DNA of 64,000 nt from Heterohyrax brucei (GCA_028571685.1 CM053143.1:4703501-4767500); one strand, 5' to 3'. Positions 1-11,543 are shown, numbered from the stretch's first letter. Notes: generated by a model not told the origin, from the letters alone. Numbers and translations: made by a program.

Positions 1-830
1 GCCATCAACTGACCCTGTGATGTGATTTAGTAAAGGCTGGAGGAGTTGCTCCCAAGAGCTCAGCAGTTACTTCTACAGACAGTCTTATTTTAAAAGGCTG
101 CAAGTTGTCTGAGTGCTGCTGAAATCAGTCAAGCTGTCAGGTGTTATAGGTCTTGCCTTCTGGTTGACAACAAAAGCACATCTTCAGCTGTTCCTAAATG
201 CTGTGACCTAGTTCAGATAGCCTTGCTGCCATCCTCAGCTAGAGCCTACCCATATGGTACTACTGTGCTAAACACAGCCTTTCTTCTGGACAAGTGCTTT
301 CCAAATGGGCACTGCTTCTCAGCTTGGGAATTAGCCCCTCTGTGTTCTCCAGTTGGGTGACTCCACCTTCCAGCTGATGAAAATGGAGTCATGGCCAAAC
401 TGCCCTTCTGTAGTGAATCATCAGAATCTATGGCAGAGCTTAGAAAAGAGAGGGTGGAGGACAAGTGATGCCCTCAGTCAGCAGCTGGGCTCTCAAAATG
501 TGGGTATTCCATGCACTGTCTCTCTTCTATACTATACGCTGTTTACTTTAGTACTGCATTTCAGCAGTATCTGCCAGCTCATACCCATTCCCCACTTCCT
601 GTATGGCAAAAAAGTTGTCAGTACCTGCAGACCACCCAATCAGTGAGTCAGCAGGAGCAGGGCTCAGCTTGTGCTGCTCCATGTAGAGAGAGGTAATGTC
701 CCAATCAGTGGCATGTAGTGCAATCTGGCAAACCTATGGCATATCCATGGGTTCCCTGGGTGTCCAAAGTGCTACATTCAATTATCAATACAGGCTTTAG
801 TTCTCAGAGGGAATTGAGGAGATATACGTC
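1..830 (-). mobile_element. L1 5'UTR, body outside window
   Basis: Read on the minus strand, this stretch aligns by eye with the 5'UTR of the L1 at 39712-43617. Shared blocks include the segment ending at about 246-464 and the one matching 40184-40310. The promoter end lies near 800-830 and ORF1/ORF2 would lie to the left of the window. Short open frames here on both strands have no L1 protein homology and are chance frames in untranslated sequence. The right boundary is approximate because a MaLR-type LTR fragment abuts it. Confidence 0.7.
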
Positions 831-834
831 TAGT

Positions 835-1122
835 CAGACACCTTTGCCCTGTTCCTGCAGGACTGTTTTCTTTCCTGATGATATGAGGTACCCAACTCTC
901 TGCTTGCCTCTTTTTACTTTTTACTTCAAGAGGCTGCCACAATACATAATACAATTCCACACGTTGAGTCCTGCCCCACCAACTCAACCACTGCCTATCC
1001 TGCCCAATTAACATCACAGAGGCAGGGTTTACAGTATAAAGGAACATCATATAATACTAGGAATCATAGCCCAGTCAAACTGCCAGACATATTTTTGGGG
1101 AAACACAATTCAACCCATGACA
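835..1122 (-). mobile_element. MaLR-type LTR fragment
   Basis: The minus strand starts with TGTCATGGGTTGAATTGTG at 1122, the same opening as the LTR copies at 21331 and 61682. About 290 bp are kept, so the 3' half with the poly(A) signal is missing. It is wedged between two L1 copies with no visible TSD. Assignment to ERVL-MaLR follows from similarity to the copy at 61181-61682, which has a tRNA-Leu-like primer site next to it. Confidence 0.65.
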
Positions 1123-1449
1123 ATAAGCAAAAGTGATTTGGGGGAGCTCCCAGTTATATAGTTTCTCTTCTTGTGTTTGTGGATCATTAGTAATTATTTG
1201 TATTCTGTTTATGCCATGTATCAGGGCTCCTGTGGTTGTTCTAATTTTTTCTTCCATAATCCTTATCATTTTGGATTTTATATTTAGGTCTTAGGTCAAT
1301 TTAGAGTCAGTTCTTGTGTGTGGTATGAATTATGGGTCTTGTTTAACTTTTTTGCAGATGAATATCCAGTTATGCTAAGGCCATCTGTTTAAAAGACTGT
1401 CTTTTCCCAATTAATAGACTTTGGGCCTTTCATGAAACTCAGTTATCAT

Positions 1450-1608
1450 AATCCATTGACACTGAGTCAATTCTGACTCATACAGACCCTGGGGGACAGA
1501 GTAGAACTGTTCCATAGAGTTTCCAAGGAGCACCTGGTGGATTCAAATTGCCAATCTTTTGGTTAACAGCTCTAACACAAAATGGCTATGCAACCAGCTG
1601 GTCATAAG
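1450..1608 (-). mobile_element. AfroSINE (short form)
   Basis: The minus strand shows the tRNA-derived head with the B-box-like GGCAATTTGAATCC stretch and the GGTGCTCCTTGGAAACTC, TCTACTCTGTCC and GAGTCAGAATTGACTCAG body blocks. It interrupts the L1 ORF2 C-terminal region, so it inserted after the L1. The short form lacks the middle block seen in the copies at 21055 and 31051. Confidence 0.85.
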
Positions 1609-4077
1609 TAGACGAATTTACATCTACAATCTTAATTCTGTTCTATGTATCTGTTGTATAAGTACCAGGTTATTATAACTACTCTGGCAGTATAATAATT
1701 TCTAAAATCAAGCAGTATGAGGCCTGCCACTGTTCTTTTTCTTCGGCAATGCTTTCTTTATCTAGATCATCCTTCCTTTCTCTGTGAAGCTAGTGATTTA
1801 TTTCTCCATCATTAAAAAAATATCATTAGAACTTGGATTGGGATTGCACTGTATCTGTAGATCACTCTGGGTGGAACAGACATTTTCACCATGTTGAGTC
1901 TTCCTATCCATAAACAAAGTATGTTTTTCCACTTATGTAGATCTCTTGATTTATAGCAGTAGTGTCTCCTAGTTTTCTTTATATGGGGCTTTTACACTGC
2001 TGGTTATGTTTATTCCTATTTTATTATACTGTTTTCATGATTGCTGCTTGGATGTTCTCTTTGTTGTTGTACAGGAATCCAGTTGATTTTGTGTGTGCTT
2101 ATCTTTTATCCTTATACTTTGTTGAACTCCTCTGTTAGTTCTTGCAGTTTCTTGTGGGTTCCTTAGGATTTTCTGTATGCGAGGTCATGTCATCTGCAAA
2201 TAGAGATACGTTTACTTCTTTCTTACTCATTTGAATGCCTTTAATTTCTATTTGTATCCTATTTGCTCTTGTTGGGACCTCCAGTACAAAACTGAATAAG
2301 ACTGGTGATAAATGGCATCTTTGTCTGGTTCCCGTTCCCACTAGGCATGTTTTCATACTCTCTTCATTTAGGATGATGTTGGTTGTTGGCTTTGACTAAA
2401 TGTGCCTTACCGTGTTGAGTAATTTCCCATCTATTACTATTCTGCTGAGAGTTTTGGTCAGGAATTGATGTTGGCATTTGTCAAATGCCTTTTCTGCATC
2501 AGTCGATCAAGTAGTTCTTGTCTCTTGTTTTATTTACATGGTGGATTACATTGATTGTTTTTGTAATGTTGAACCACCCTGCATACCTGGTATGAGTCCC
2601 ACTTGGTCATGCTAAATTATTCTTTTGATATGTTGTTGAATTCTGTTGGCTAGAATTTTGTTGAAGATTTTTGCAATCAAGTTCATGAGAGACACTGGTT
2701 TGTAATTTTCCTTTTTTTGTGGTGCCTTTACCTGGTTTTTGTATCAGGATTATGCTGACTTCATAGAATGAGTTTAGGAGCATATCTTCTTTTCCCGTAC
2801 TCTGAAATATGTTAGATAATAGTGGTGTTAACTCTTTTATGAAAGTTTGGTAGAATTCTCCAGTCAAGCCATCAGAGCCAAGGCTTTTTTTTTTTTTTTT
2901 TTCTGGGAAGCTTGTCAATTATCTTTTAATCTTTTCTTTTGTTTTAGGTTTATTTAGTTCTCCTTGTTGTGTTTCTGTTCATTTAAGAAAGGAGTATGTT
3001 TCTAGAAATTTGTCTCTTTCCTCTAGGTTTTCAAATTTGTTGGAGTACAGTTTTTCATGGAGTACTGTTACAATTCTTTTAATTTCAGTTTGTTCTTTCC
3101 TAATATTGCCCATCTGATTTCTTATTTGGTTTATTCATTTCCTCTCCTGCTTTTCTTTTTTCTCATTGGCTAATGGTTTATTTTGTTGTTGTTGACTTTT
3201 TCAAAGAACTTTTTGTTTTGTTAACTCTTTCAATTACTTTTGTATTCTCTATTTCCTTCAATTCTGCTCTGATTTTTATCATTTGCTTTCTTCTGGTGCC
3301 TGTTCTTTTGCTCCTCTCTTTCTATTTGTCTGAGTTGTAGGGCTAATGCTTTCATTTTGAACCTTTCCTCTTTTTGTATGTATGCCCTTACTGCTACAAA
3401 TTGACCTCTGAGCACAAACTTTACTGTGTTCCAAAGTTAGTAGTAGGTGTTTTCATTCTCATTTGATTCTGTGAATTTCTTTATTCCAGCCTTTATTTCC
3501 TTTATAACCCATTAGTTTTTGAGAAAGTTGTTCACTTTCTGTGCACTCAATTTTTATTTTCCTCTTGTTTTTTTCTGTCATTCATTTCTGTTCTCATGGC
3601 TTTATGATCAGAAAATATGCTTTGTTTTGAATTCTATTAAGGCTTGCTTCATGGTCTTATGTACTATCTCTTCTAGAAAACATTCATTTGCACAGAAGTA
3701 GAATGCAATTGGCCTCTTATGGGTTGGATTTTCTGTATATGTTGATTTTTCTATATATGGTTGATTGTAGCATTTAGATATTCACTGTCTTTTCTGAGCT
3801 TCTTTCTGGATATTTTGACCTTTTCCAAAAGTGGTGTGTTAAAGTCTTCTTCTATTGTTGTAAAGCTTTCTATGTTTCTGTTTAATGCTGTTAGTTAGTT
3901 TTATGTATTTTGAAACCGTGTCACTAGGTAAATGCTTATTGATTACGGCTATGTCATCCTGGTGTAGTCACCCTTTAGTTATTATATAGCATCCTTTCTT
4001 ATACTTTGTGGTGGATTTTATTTGAATTCTGTTTTGTCAGAAATTAATACTGCCATGCCTGCTCTTTGTTTTGTCTT

Positions 4078-4110
4078 GATATATATATATATGCATATAT
4101 ATATATATTT
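4078..4110. repeat. (TA)n microsatellite
   Basis: Nearly pure alternating TA, interrupted once by GC, inside the L1 endonuclease region. It probably expanded within the dead L1. Confidence 0.9.
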
Positions 4111-4349
4111 CCATTCTGTCAGCTTTACAGTGTGTGTCTTTAAGTCTTAGATGTGTCTCTTATAGACAGTCTTATAGATTGTCCTTTAAAAATTCATTCT
4201 GTTATTCTCTGCCTTTTATTGTGCTTTTGGTCCATTTACATTCAATGTAATTATTGATAGGTATTAGTTTGGTACTGTTTGATTTTTTTTATGTGTGTTA
4301 CTGACAGTTTCTTCATTGCACTTACTTTTTGTACTGAAGAGTTTATGTG

Positions 4350-5600
4350 TTTTCATTTCATCTTTTTCATTGCTATTGATGTATTTGCTGGATCTTTATG
4401 CTTCTCTTGTTTCTTATTTTGATATGTGTGTTTGTTACGTTTCTTTAGTTACCTTAATACTTATCCCTATTTTTCTAGGCTTGAAACAATTTTTGGCTTC
4501 CTATAAAAGATCTCTATCTATATTATTTAGTCTTTGGTATTTATTACAGTGTTATCAGCTTTTAAATAACGATGTGTGTTTCCTCATTTTTAGTATTTTA
4601 GTTTAATATTTTTTTATGCTTTCCCTCTGTGGGTTGTTATCTAGTTGCTCTGTACTATTTTCTAGTCTTGTACTGTTGTCTGGCATTGTTGGTTTTCCAA
4701 TCACAGGATTCACTTTAGTATATTTTTTCTAATTTTATTTTTCTGTAAATTTCCTAAACTTCTGTTTATCTGGAAATGCCCTAATTTCACCATCATGTCT
4801 GAGAGACAGTTTTGCTGGATATATAATTCCTGGTTAGCATTTTTTTTCCTTCAATGCGTTATGTCATCCCATTATCTTCTTGCTTGCTTGAATAGTCCAA
4901 GTTTAGCTTTATTTATCTTTTGTAGATGATTTTTTGCTTACCCTGAGTACTCTTAAAATTCTTTATCTCTGGTTCGGCAAGTTTGATTGCAATACGTCTT
5001 GGTGACTTTCTTTCAGAATCTATCATTCATGGCTTTGTATGACATTTTCTGCCAACAACCCTTCAGAAATTGTCTATGTATTTTCTGTTATGCCCTCTTT
5101 TGGGGTATTGCAGTCACTCTATAGGTTATTCTTCTTGAAAGACCCACATATAATTCTTAGGTTTCTTCATTTTGAAAATTCTTTCATCTGTTTCTTCCTG
5201 GAACATCTTGGTGCCATGTGCTTTATCTTCATTCTCACTAGTTCTGATTTTCAATGCCTCTGTTCTGCTCCTATGACTTTCTATTAAGTTTTCTAATGAT
5301 GAAATTTTACAGTGTTCTGGATTTCGGTTTGCTATCTATTTATGGATTCTTGAAGCCCATTAAATTATTTATAAAGCTCTTCTCTAATATTCTTTAGTCC
5401 CTCTATTTCTTTGTCTGTGCACTACTTAGTTTGTTCCACGGTTTGTATGATCTCCTTCCTGATCTCTTGAAGAGTTCTGTATATTAATCATTTGTATTTT
5501 ACATCTGAGGATTCTAGTAATTTCTCTTCATCCAGAAAATTTCTTCACTGACTGTTTTGGAAACTTACTGAAGCCATCACTGTCTCTTTATGTGTTTTAA
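4350..5600 (-). pseudogene. L1 ORF1 remnant
   Basis: ORF1p is the L1 RNA-binding chaperone. On the minus strand, the C-terminal block near 4730-5040 matches the ORF1 ends at 12903-13086 and 19839-20066 (pattern NF-P---YP-KLS-K---EIK). The N-terminal limit is approximate. No frame stays open for more than about 100 codons and the copy is inactive. Plus-strand frames such as 4295-4606 and 5603-5890 are antisense shadows of this remnant. Confidence 0.65.
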
Positions 5601-7136
5601 TATTGAGGGTTATCTTTGATACACCAGTAAGTTATAATATGTATTTATTTTATGATTGTTTACTGTGTCCTAACTTCTTGTTTTGTTTTGTGTTGATATA
5701 CCCAAATAAGGTGATCTTGTGTGCTTGTTCATTTATTGGGTCCTTTGAAGATCTAAGGTCCTGTCAGTTGTTTACAGCTGTTACTAGGAATGCAAGTCAA
5801 ACAGTCTATTTACTTTTCTGGTGTAGATTTAGCTCAGGTGTCCAGGTAGTCAGTCATCAAGTGTGTAATGCAGTGCAACACAAACAGTAGTGATTGGTGT
5901 AAGTGTAGGTATGTGGTTGCGTAAAGACAGGTCACATGCTGAACAAGGCAGAAGGCTGAAAGCCACCCTTGAGTGTTTTTGAGGAAAGTGTGTCCCTGTT
6001 CCCTAGAGCGCATAGCTGCAGGGGATTTTCAGGCAGACTGTGGGCACCCAGTGCTCTTGGCTATAAGGACCACTTATTCTTGCACACCTGTTGCATGTGG
6101 CTAGGTAGAGTCAGCAGAAACACTAGTCGTCAGGCCACTGATATCAGTAGTTGATGAGCCCTCTTATGCAGAATAGTGTCAAATGTCACAAACGTAGTAC
6201 TCTATCAAATAGCTGAAAGCATTAAGGTTCCACTTCAGTTATGTATCCCTTCATGCTGTGCCAATAGGGCTTATGCTGTTGAAATTGGTCTACCCTGGCC
6301 TATGCAGGGGTAAAAGGCATTCAAAGTTCATAAACCCCTTATGCCTGTACCTAGGCAAAGGAATTGTTGCTGGCCTGAGTTCCAGGCTTAAGGGAACTGG
6401 TAGATTATTTTTTCCTATTAGTTACTTTATTCCCTTTCCCATGCCAGGAAAATGACTTAGGGTGTGTCAATGATCCTACTTCTGGCCCAGATGTGTCTAT
6501 CTCTGAACCTGGTTTAGGCCCAGAGCAGAGTGGTAAAGTGGCAGGTAAATGACAGAGGTTTTTCCCAAAGGAGAGATTTTTATCCTTGCGGTAGACTAGA
6601 TGCATATATTTATCTTTTGCCTATTGAGTGCCACTTTTCATTAATTTTGAGGCATGAGCAGACTCTCCACTGCTCAGTCTCTCCCAGTGTGAAAAATGCA
6701 TCCCAAATGCCAATGCTTGTCCCACTGTGCTAATACCAGTGGTTCTGGACCACAGAGTTCTGGTTCCCGCTGGGTCAGGTCTAGCAACTCCTTGCTGCTT
6801 TTGCACTGTCTTTCCCTCCTCTGACAGTCTGATTTGTAAACTTTGCTTTTGATGTTCAGGGTAGTAAATTATATCATATAATCAATTCAGTTGTTTTTGG
6901 GGGGTCTTTGTCATAAAAGAGACCACAGAAACCATCATACCACTCCATTATCTTGGCCCCTCCTCTAGGTTTCATTGTTACTGTCTACTAATACTAATAT
7001 TTTATTATTTATGTTGAGATAATTTAGAATTTCATGTGTGAGAGTGTTGTTGCTATTAGGTGACATCAAGTTGGTTCCAACTTATAGCACTCTATGTACA
7101 ACAGAACAAAACACCACATGGACTTGTGCCATTCTT

Positions 7137-8014
7137 TTTTTATTATTTCTATGATGATTGAATGAAAATGTACATCCCCATATAAATTCACATGCTCGCC
7201 TATATGCAGCTCCCCTGCTCTCCCTGCCCAGTAACAGCACACCCCTCCTCTCTGTTCCATACATGTCCTATCCTCCAATAGTCTCTTATCCCCTCCTCTC
7301 CACCCACTCCCCTTCCTCCAGCAAGAGATCAGCAGGATGACATCCTATAGATTCATAGAACCATAAAATTGCCACAAGATACAGTCACTCTAGCCCTTAT
7401 ACCAAGGTCAGGGAAAGACTCAACAAAAAAGGAGAACTACAGACCAATATCACTCATGAATCTAGGTGCAAAAATCTTCAACAAAATTCTTGCCAATAGA
7501 ATACAACATATCAAAAAAAATAATCCATCATGACCAAATTGGATTTAGAACGATTTAGAACAGACAGTAACAAGAGAAAGTACAAAGTGATTCATCTACC
7601 CAGAGAAGTTACAGAGATTTACACAGAGAACTCCTAGCTATAACTACAAAAAAATAAGAGATTTATATAACTAGCAAAATCTATGTTGTTGATGAGTTGA
7701 GAGTACTTCGGATGGTTCAACATCCGAAAAACAGTTAGTGTGATCAACCACGTAAATAACACAAAAGACAAGAGTCACCTGATCTTGTTTATTGATGCAG
7801 AAAAGGCATTTGATCAAGTCCCATACCCATTCATGCTAAAAACTTTCAGCAAAACAGGAATAGATGGCCAATTCCTCAATGCAATAAGGGCCCCTTATAC
7901 AAAGCCAACTGCCTACGTCATCTTGAATGGAGAGAGACTGAAACAATTTCCCTTGATAAAAGGAACTAGACAAGGGTGCCCACTCTCACCTCTCCTATTC
8001 AACATTGTACTTGG
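7137..8014 (-). mobile_element. 5'-inverted L1 insertion (twin-priming type)
   Basis: The segment 7137-7393 is an L1 3' end in minus orientation beginning with a T-run, the complement of its poly(A). The adjoining 7395-8014 is L1 ORF2 in plus orientation. Both lie between the same TSD, GCCATTCTT at 7128-7136 and 8015-8023. One insertion with an inverted 5' part explains this. The two parts are not adjacent in the L1 consensus, since about 3 kb between the RT region and the 3'UTR is absent. Confidence 0.85.
7395..8013 (+). pseudogene. L1 ORF2 RT fragment in inverted segment
   Basis: The open part from 7740 encodes the RT palm. FIDAEKAFD carries the first catalytic aspartate, and [17 protein letters not shown] is the conserved downstream block. 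The frame ends in RTE sequence just past 8014, before the FADD motif. Upstream, 7395-7560 matches the [13 protein letters not shown] region with indels. It is a fragment with no own promoter and cannot be functional. Confidence 0.85.
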
Positions 8015-9336
8015 GCCATTCTTGTAGTCATTGTTATCCTTCAGCCCATTGTTGTAGTCACTGTATCATTTCACCTTATTGAGGCGCTTCCTCTTCTTAA
8101 GTTTGTCTTTTTCCAGAGAATAGTCCCTCCTGATAACACGTCCAAGTGCATGAGATGGAGATTAACCATTCTTCCTTCCAAGGAACACTCTGGTAATATG
8201 TCTTCCAAGACATATTTTTCATTATTTTAGCATTTCACGCTACCCTCAGTATTTTTCACCAATGACATAACTGAAAAGCAGCAATTCTTCTTAGGTCTTC
8301 CTTATCCGTTGTCCAGTTTTCTCATGCATGTGAATCAATTTAAAATATCATTACTTGGGTCAGGTATAATTTAGCATTAAAGTGACATTTTTGCTTTTTA
8401 ACACTTTAAAGAAGTCTTTTGCAGCAGATTTTCCCAATGCAATATATCATTTCATTTCCTGGCTATTGCTTCCATGGACATTGTCAGTGTAACCAAGTAT
8501 CTCAAAATCAATCATTTCATCATTTATCGTCTTATTTTTTATTGCTCTAGTTATGAAGATATTTGTTTTCTTTAATGTTGAGGCATAATCCATACTGAAC
8601 GATGTGGTATTTGATCTACATTAGTGAGTGCTTCAAGTCCTCTTCACTTTCAGCAAGCAAATTTATATCATCTGCACATCATGATCTATTTATAAATCTT
8701 CCTCCAATCCCGAGGTTACATTCTTCATCATACAGTACAGCTTCTCAGACTGTTTGCCCAGCATACAGATTGAATAAGTACTGTGAAAAGATGTAACACT
8801 AATGCATACATTTTTTTTTAATTTTAAACCACACAATATCCCCTGTTTCTGTTTGAATCATTGCTTCTTGGTCATTGCTTCCTCAGGAGCATGCTAGTTT
8901 TTTTTTTTTTCAATTTCCATTCTTCATAATGCTATCAGTTATCTTGTCATGATCCACACAATCAAATTGTCAATTAAAAAAAACAGGTGAACATCTTTCT
9001 GGTATTCTGTGGTTTTAGTCAAGATCCACCTGACTTTAACAGTGATATCCCTTTAGCACACCCTCTTCTGAATCCAACTTGAATTTCTAGCAGTTTCTTG
9101 TCAAAATACTGCTGTAACTACTCTTGAGTGATCTTCAGCAAAATTTTACTTACATGTGATAGTAACAATAATTTTTAATAATTTTTGCATGTTGTTGGGT
9201 CACTTTTTTTTTGAATGGGCATAAATGTGGATCTTTTCCATTTGACTGGCCAGGTAGCTGTCTTTCAAATTTTTTTGGCATATACAAGTGAGCACTTCCA
9301 GTGCTGCATCTGTTTGTTGAAATATCTCAGTTGGTC

Positions 9337-9592
9337 AGTATAAAAGCAACATTGTTCATTTAAAGCTGCACACAAACCACCTTCTTTAAGAAATATTATG
9401 TCAAGCCCCCTTCGATTTTGGAGGACCACTTCAGATAATGGTGTTAATGAGCTTTCTAACTTAGAAATGGATTGTTCGATGGCTCTCAGGTCTTCATCTA
9501 TAGCAAGACTTAAGCGGTTTAACTGTCTAGGGTTCTCTATTAAGGCCGCAGTACCAGTACTAACTCCTGCTGCCATGCCTAGTCCCAGTTCG
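9337..9592 (-). pseudogene. env: ERV env TM fragment
   Basis: The minus strand encodes the end of a fusion-peptide-like stretch ([15 protein letters not shown]), a heptad-repeat helix, the LQNRRGLD segment of the immunosuppressive-domain region, and CAALNEQCC, a CX6CC motif that in gamma and type-D retroviruses takes part in SU-TM disulfide linkage. It stops two residues after CCFYTD because RTE sequence follows. The open frame 9576-9265 therefore ends in about 20 residues of RTE origin. There is no membrane anchor, no furin site and no SU, so it is a non-functional relic. Confidence 0.85.
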
Positions 9593-9593
9593 G

Positions 9594-9715
9594 AAATCTT
9601 GTACCATCCAGACTAAGGTGACGGGGGCGTGGGGGTTAGCATTACTAAGTGAAGCAAGTGTGAGAATAGCCATCAGAGTGAGTAAACTTATCTGTAGTAT
9701 GTTGAACTTGCTCAT
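9594..9715 (-). pseudogene. env: ERV env leader (signal peptide) with SU deleted
   Basis: An ATG at 9715 opens a frame starting MSKFNILQ followed by a hydrophobic run (ISLLTLMAILTLASLSNA), a typical secretory signal peptide. Within about 15 residues the sequence crosses a junction near 9600 into the start of TM, in another frame. Almost all of SU is thus missing, and the leader frame ends in a stop near 9560. The ATG lies about 100 nt downstream of a strong splice acceptor, as expected for a subgenomic env message. Confidence 0.75.
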
Positions 9716-9812
9716 TGTGGGGTGTTGCCAGACCTGTTCTTGTGGGGTGCGATTGAGCCTCGTTCTTTTCACAGTGGCACCAGTCCAGGGGTGGGTTGCC
9801 ACTGCTTTTTAT

Positions 9813-9832
9813 CTAAGGAGAGAGAGGAACTC
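9813..9832 (-). promoter_or_regulatory. Candidate env splice acceptor
   Basis: The minus strand reads TTCCTCTCTCTCCTTAG, a near-perfect pyrimidine tract ending in AG at 9813-9814. It sits just upstream of the env leader ATG and downstream of the end of the gag remnant, so it fits the acceptor used for env mRNA. Use was not tested. Confidence 0.6.
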
Positions 9833-9849
9833 GGACGGTATGTCAGGCT

Positions 9850-10400
9850 TTAATAATCTGCAAGGGCTTGATATATTCCTGACAATATATGTTGTGTGGG
9901 CCCTATGTCTCTACAAAGCCTCACATAACTGTCAAGGCTGTCACTGCGGTGGGGTCTTAGAGCCTCTTGACAAGAAGGATTAGCATTTTCAAAAGCGAGA
10001 TGCTTGATGAAGGCGCTATTGGTCTCCCCCCTCCGACCAGACGCTTAGCAGCGTCGGTCAGACGGCTGACGAAGTCACTGTAGGACTCATCAGGGCCCTG
10101 CCAGATTTTGGTCAAAGAGGTAGTGGCTGAGCCCTTTGGGGGAAGACGCCTCCATGCCTTGAGGCTGGCATTTTGTATTTGTGCCAGTAAACCAGGGGGA
10201 AAATTTGCCTGTTTCTCATTAGTGTCATAGGGGGTCTGCCCCAGGAGTTTATCCCTCGTCCAAGAGCGAGATGTTTTGCTTTCACTATTGCGCTGGGCGG
10301 TTTCTCGGCAATTTTCTGTAAAATCAGTGTGCCAGAGGACAAAATCGCCCCCAGATAACGTGGCCCATGCCAGAAAATGCCAATCATTAGGGATCAGCCA
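9850..10400 (-). pseudogene. gag: ERV gag capsid, broken C-terminal part
   Basis: This continues the gag frame after the stop at 10401-10403. The first section reads the capsid N-terminal domain (NDWHFLAWATLSGGDF) and a major-homology-region-like block (GPDESYSDFVSRL at about 10050-10105). A six-G run on the minus strand (10026-10031) then shifts the frame by one. The next frame carries LAFENANPSCQEAL, typical of late capsid, and stops at 9850-9852. No zinc knuckles follow, so nucleocapsid and everything up to env were deleted. The apparent frame 10387-10112 is an out-of-frame shadow. Confidence 0.8.
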
Positions 10401-11450
10401 TCAATCACTTAGGCTTTCAAGTATGGCCAGGATGTAGGGGGCAGTAGGGCCATAGTTATTAACAGCCGCCTTTAAGTCTTTTAAATGTTTGAGGTTTAGG
10501 CGGTGGTATTTTTGCCTGTTTGGACTACTTTCATCTGGCGTAGGATTTTCCTTATCAGAGGCCTCTTCCCCCAAGCCTGGGCCCTCATCACGATCACTGG
10601 CCACCTCCTCTTCCTCAACCTCAGGTTGAAGCCTTTGACTACGGGTCACAGGAAATGTGAAGAGGGGGTCTTTGGGACTTGAGCCCTTGGGGGGTTTTTT
10701 TGAAACCTGGCTGAGCCTTGTAGAAGCAAGCTCAGCCTCAAGGGCTCGGATTGCTTTAGTAAGCTGTAAGTGTTCACGTTTCTGAGTCAGAAGTTCTCTT
10801 AAGGAGGAGACTTCTTGAGTGAGGGAGATTTTAGCCTGCCGAATGGGGTTTGAAACCATGATTGTGCTGTGCTCTAGGTTAAGGGGTGAGGTGAGGGGAG
10901 CTGAGGGACCCTGGGGATATGGAGGAGGTTTTAGAGTTTCATTAGGGGGACCGCGAAAGGCAGGGGCGGTGAAAGCCCAACGGTCGCCGCTACCCTGGTA
11001 TTGCGCAGCCTGGTTTTCTAATATCTCCTGGTCTTCGGGGGACAACTGAGCCGCATCAGGATTGTCCCTAAAGGGTTTTAAAGATGGGTAAATCAGGCTA
11101 GGTGGGTCAGGATTTGTTTGAGGGATTTCTTTTATATCAACTGTCTGAGGCTCCTCTGAAATATTTATAGAAACCGATGGGCAAGCGGAGGGAGGGCAAG
11201 AGCTATTTCGAAGGACCGTCTCCCCCATGTGAGCAAGTTTTTGAACATCTGGGTCTTTAAGGGAGCTTTGCAACACATCATTAATCAAATTCCAACATGA
11301 AAAGGCAGTTACAGGGACCTTCTCAGGTCCAGAAGTTCTATAATAATCATTTAAGCAATCCCCAACCCTCTTCCAACACTTAGAGTCTATTGTTCCTTCT
11401 TGACAAAACCAGGGACAGACATCTGACAGAAAGTTAAAGAAATGTGCCAA
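10401..11450 (-). pseudogene. gag: ERV gag, matrix to early capsid, 349 codons open
   Basis: This is the longest open frame in the window. The N-terminus has the matrix-like block CPWF at residues 12-15 and a W-x2-VGDCLNDYY pattern near residue 27, typical of betaretroviral matrix. A long proline-rich and acidic middle follows (PPYP around residues 176-179, acidic run near residue 285), then the capsid start (YGPTAPYILAILESL). It ends at a TGA where the capsid frame otherwise continues. The ATG at 11450 lies about 100 nt after the splice donor and is the first good gag start. Being this open suggests a fairly young copy or chance; no host function is implied. Confidence 0.85.
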
Positions 11451-11543
11451 ATCTTTTTTCTTAGCCTTAATTCTTCACATCTTGAAGGAATCCTTGATTC
11501 CTGTAAGGAAGAGCTCGTGGGAGCTCACTCTTTGCCCCATTTT

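Larger units (their letters stand above)
1123..4290 (-). pseudogene. L1 ORF2 remnant (endonuclease and RT)
   Basis: ORF2p is the L1 endonuclease and reverse transcriptase used for target-primed reverse transcription. The frame is broken throughout. The clearest piece is 2135-2356 on the minus strand, which has a GTRQ-LSPVLF block followed by FADDM, the RT catalytic aspartate pair. The 2607-2918 piece carries the upstream region ([13 protein letters not shown]). The endonuclease N-terminus lies near 4130-4290 and the C-terminal region at 1123-1269. It cannot make a working protein. An AfroSINE interrupts the C-terminal part. Confidence 0.8.
1123..6966 (-). mobile_element. L1 element, near full length, 3'UTR missing
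   Basis: Order on the minus strand is 5'UTR (about 6966 to 5600), ORF1 (about 5600 to 4350), then ORF2 (about 4290 to 1123). It ends inside the ORF2 C-terminal domain where it meets the LTR fragment, so the 3'UTR and tail are gone. The 5' end near 6966 has the GGGGCCAAGAT-type start seen in L1 promoters. An AfroSINE interrupts it at 1450-1608. All frames carry many stops and indels, so the copy is old and inactive. Confidence 0.85.
7037..9334 (-). mobile_element. RTE-clade LINE, 5' truncated, split by L1
   Basis: The 3' end at 7037-7136 has the tail block shared with AfroSINE (GGTGACATCAAGTTGGTTCC). The element resumes at 8015 and runs through the RT region to 9334. Copies of the same LINE occur at 26400, 44715, 62045 and 63607. 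A 5'-inverted L1 sits between 7137 and 8014, flanked by a duplicated GCCATTCTT. The 5' part is missing because the sequence changes abruptly to retroviral env near 9335. All frames are broken. Confidence 0.85.

Noticed and set aside
9265-9576. Syncytin-like captured envelope
   Set aside because: No SU, cleavage site or membrane anchor, and the frame ends in RTE sequence.
10026-10031. G run as programmed ribosomal frameshift site
   Set aside because: It lies inside capsid, where betaretroviruses do not shift, and is better explained as a single-base deletion in a homopolymer.
10112-10387. 91-codon minus-strand frame
   Set aside because: It is out of frame with the capsid coding sequence, which runs through the same bases in the gag frame.
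10401-11450. 349-codon frame as a domesticated host gene
   Set aside because: It sits between retroviral leader and capsid remnants and ends at a nonsense codon in mid-capsid; nothing shows selection or host use.
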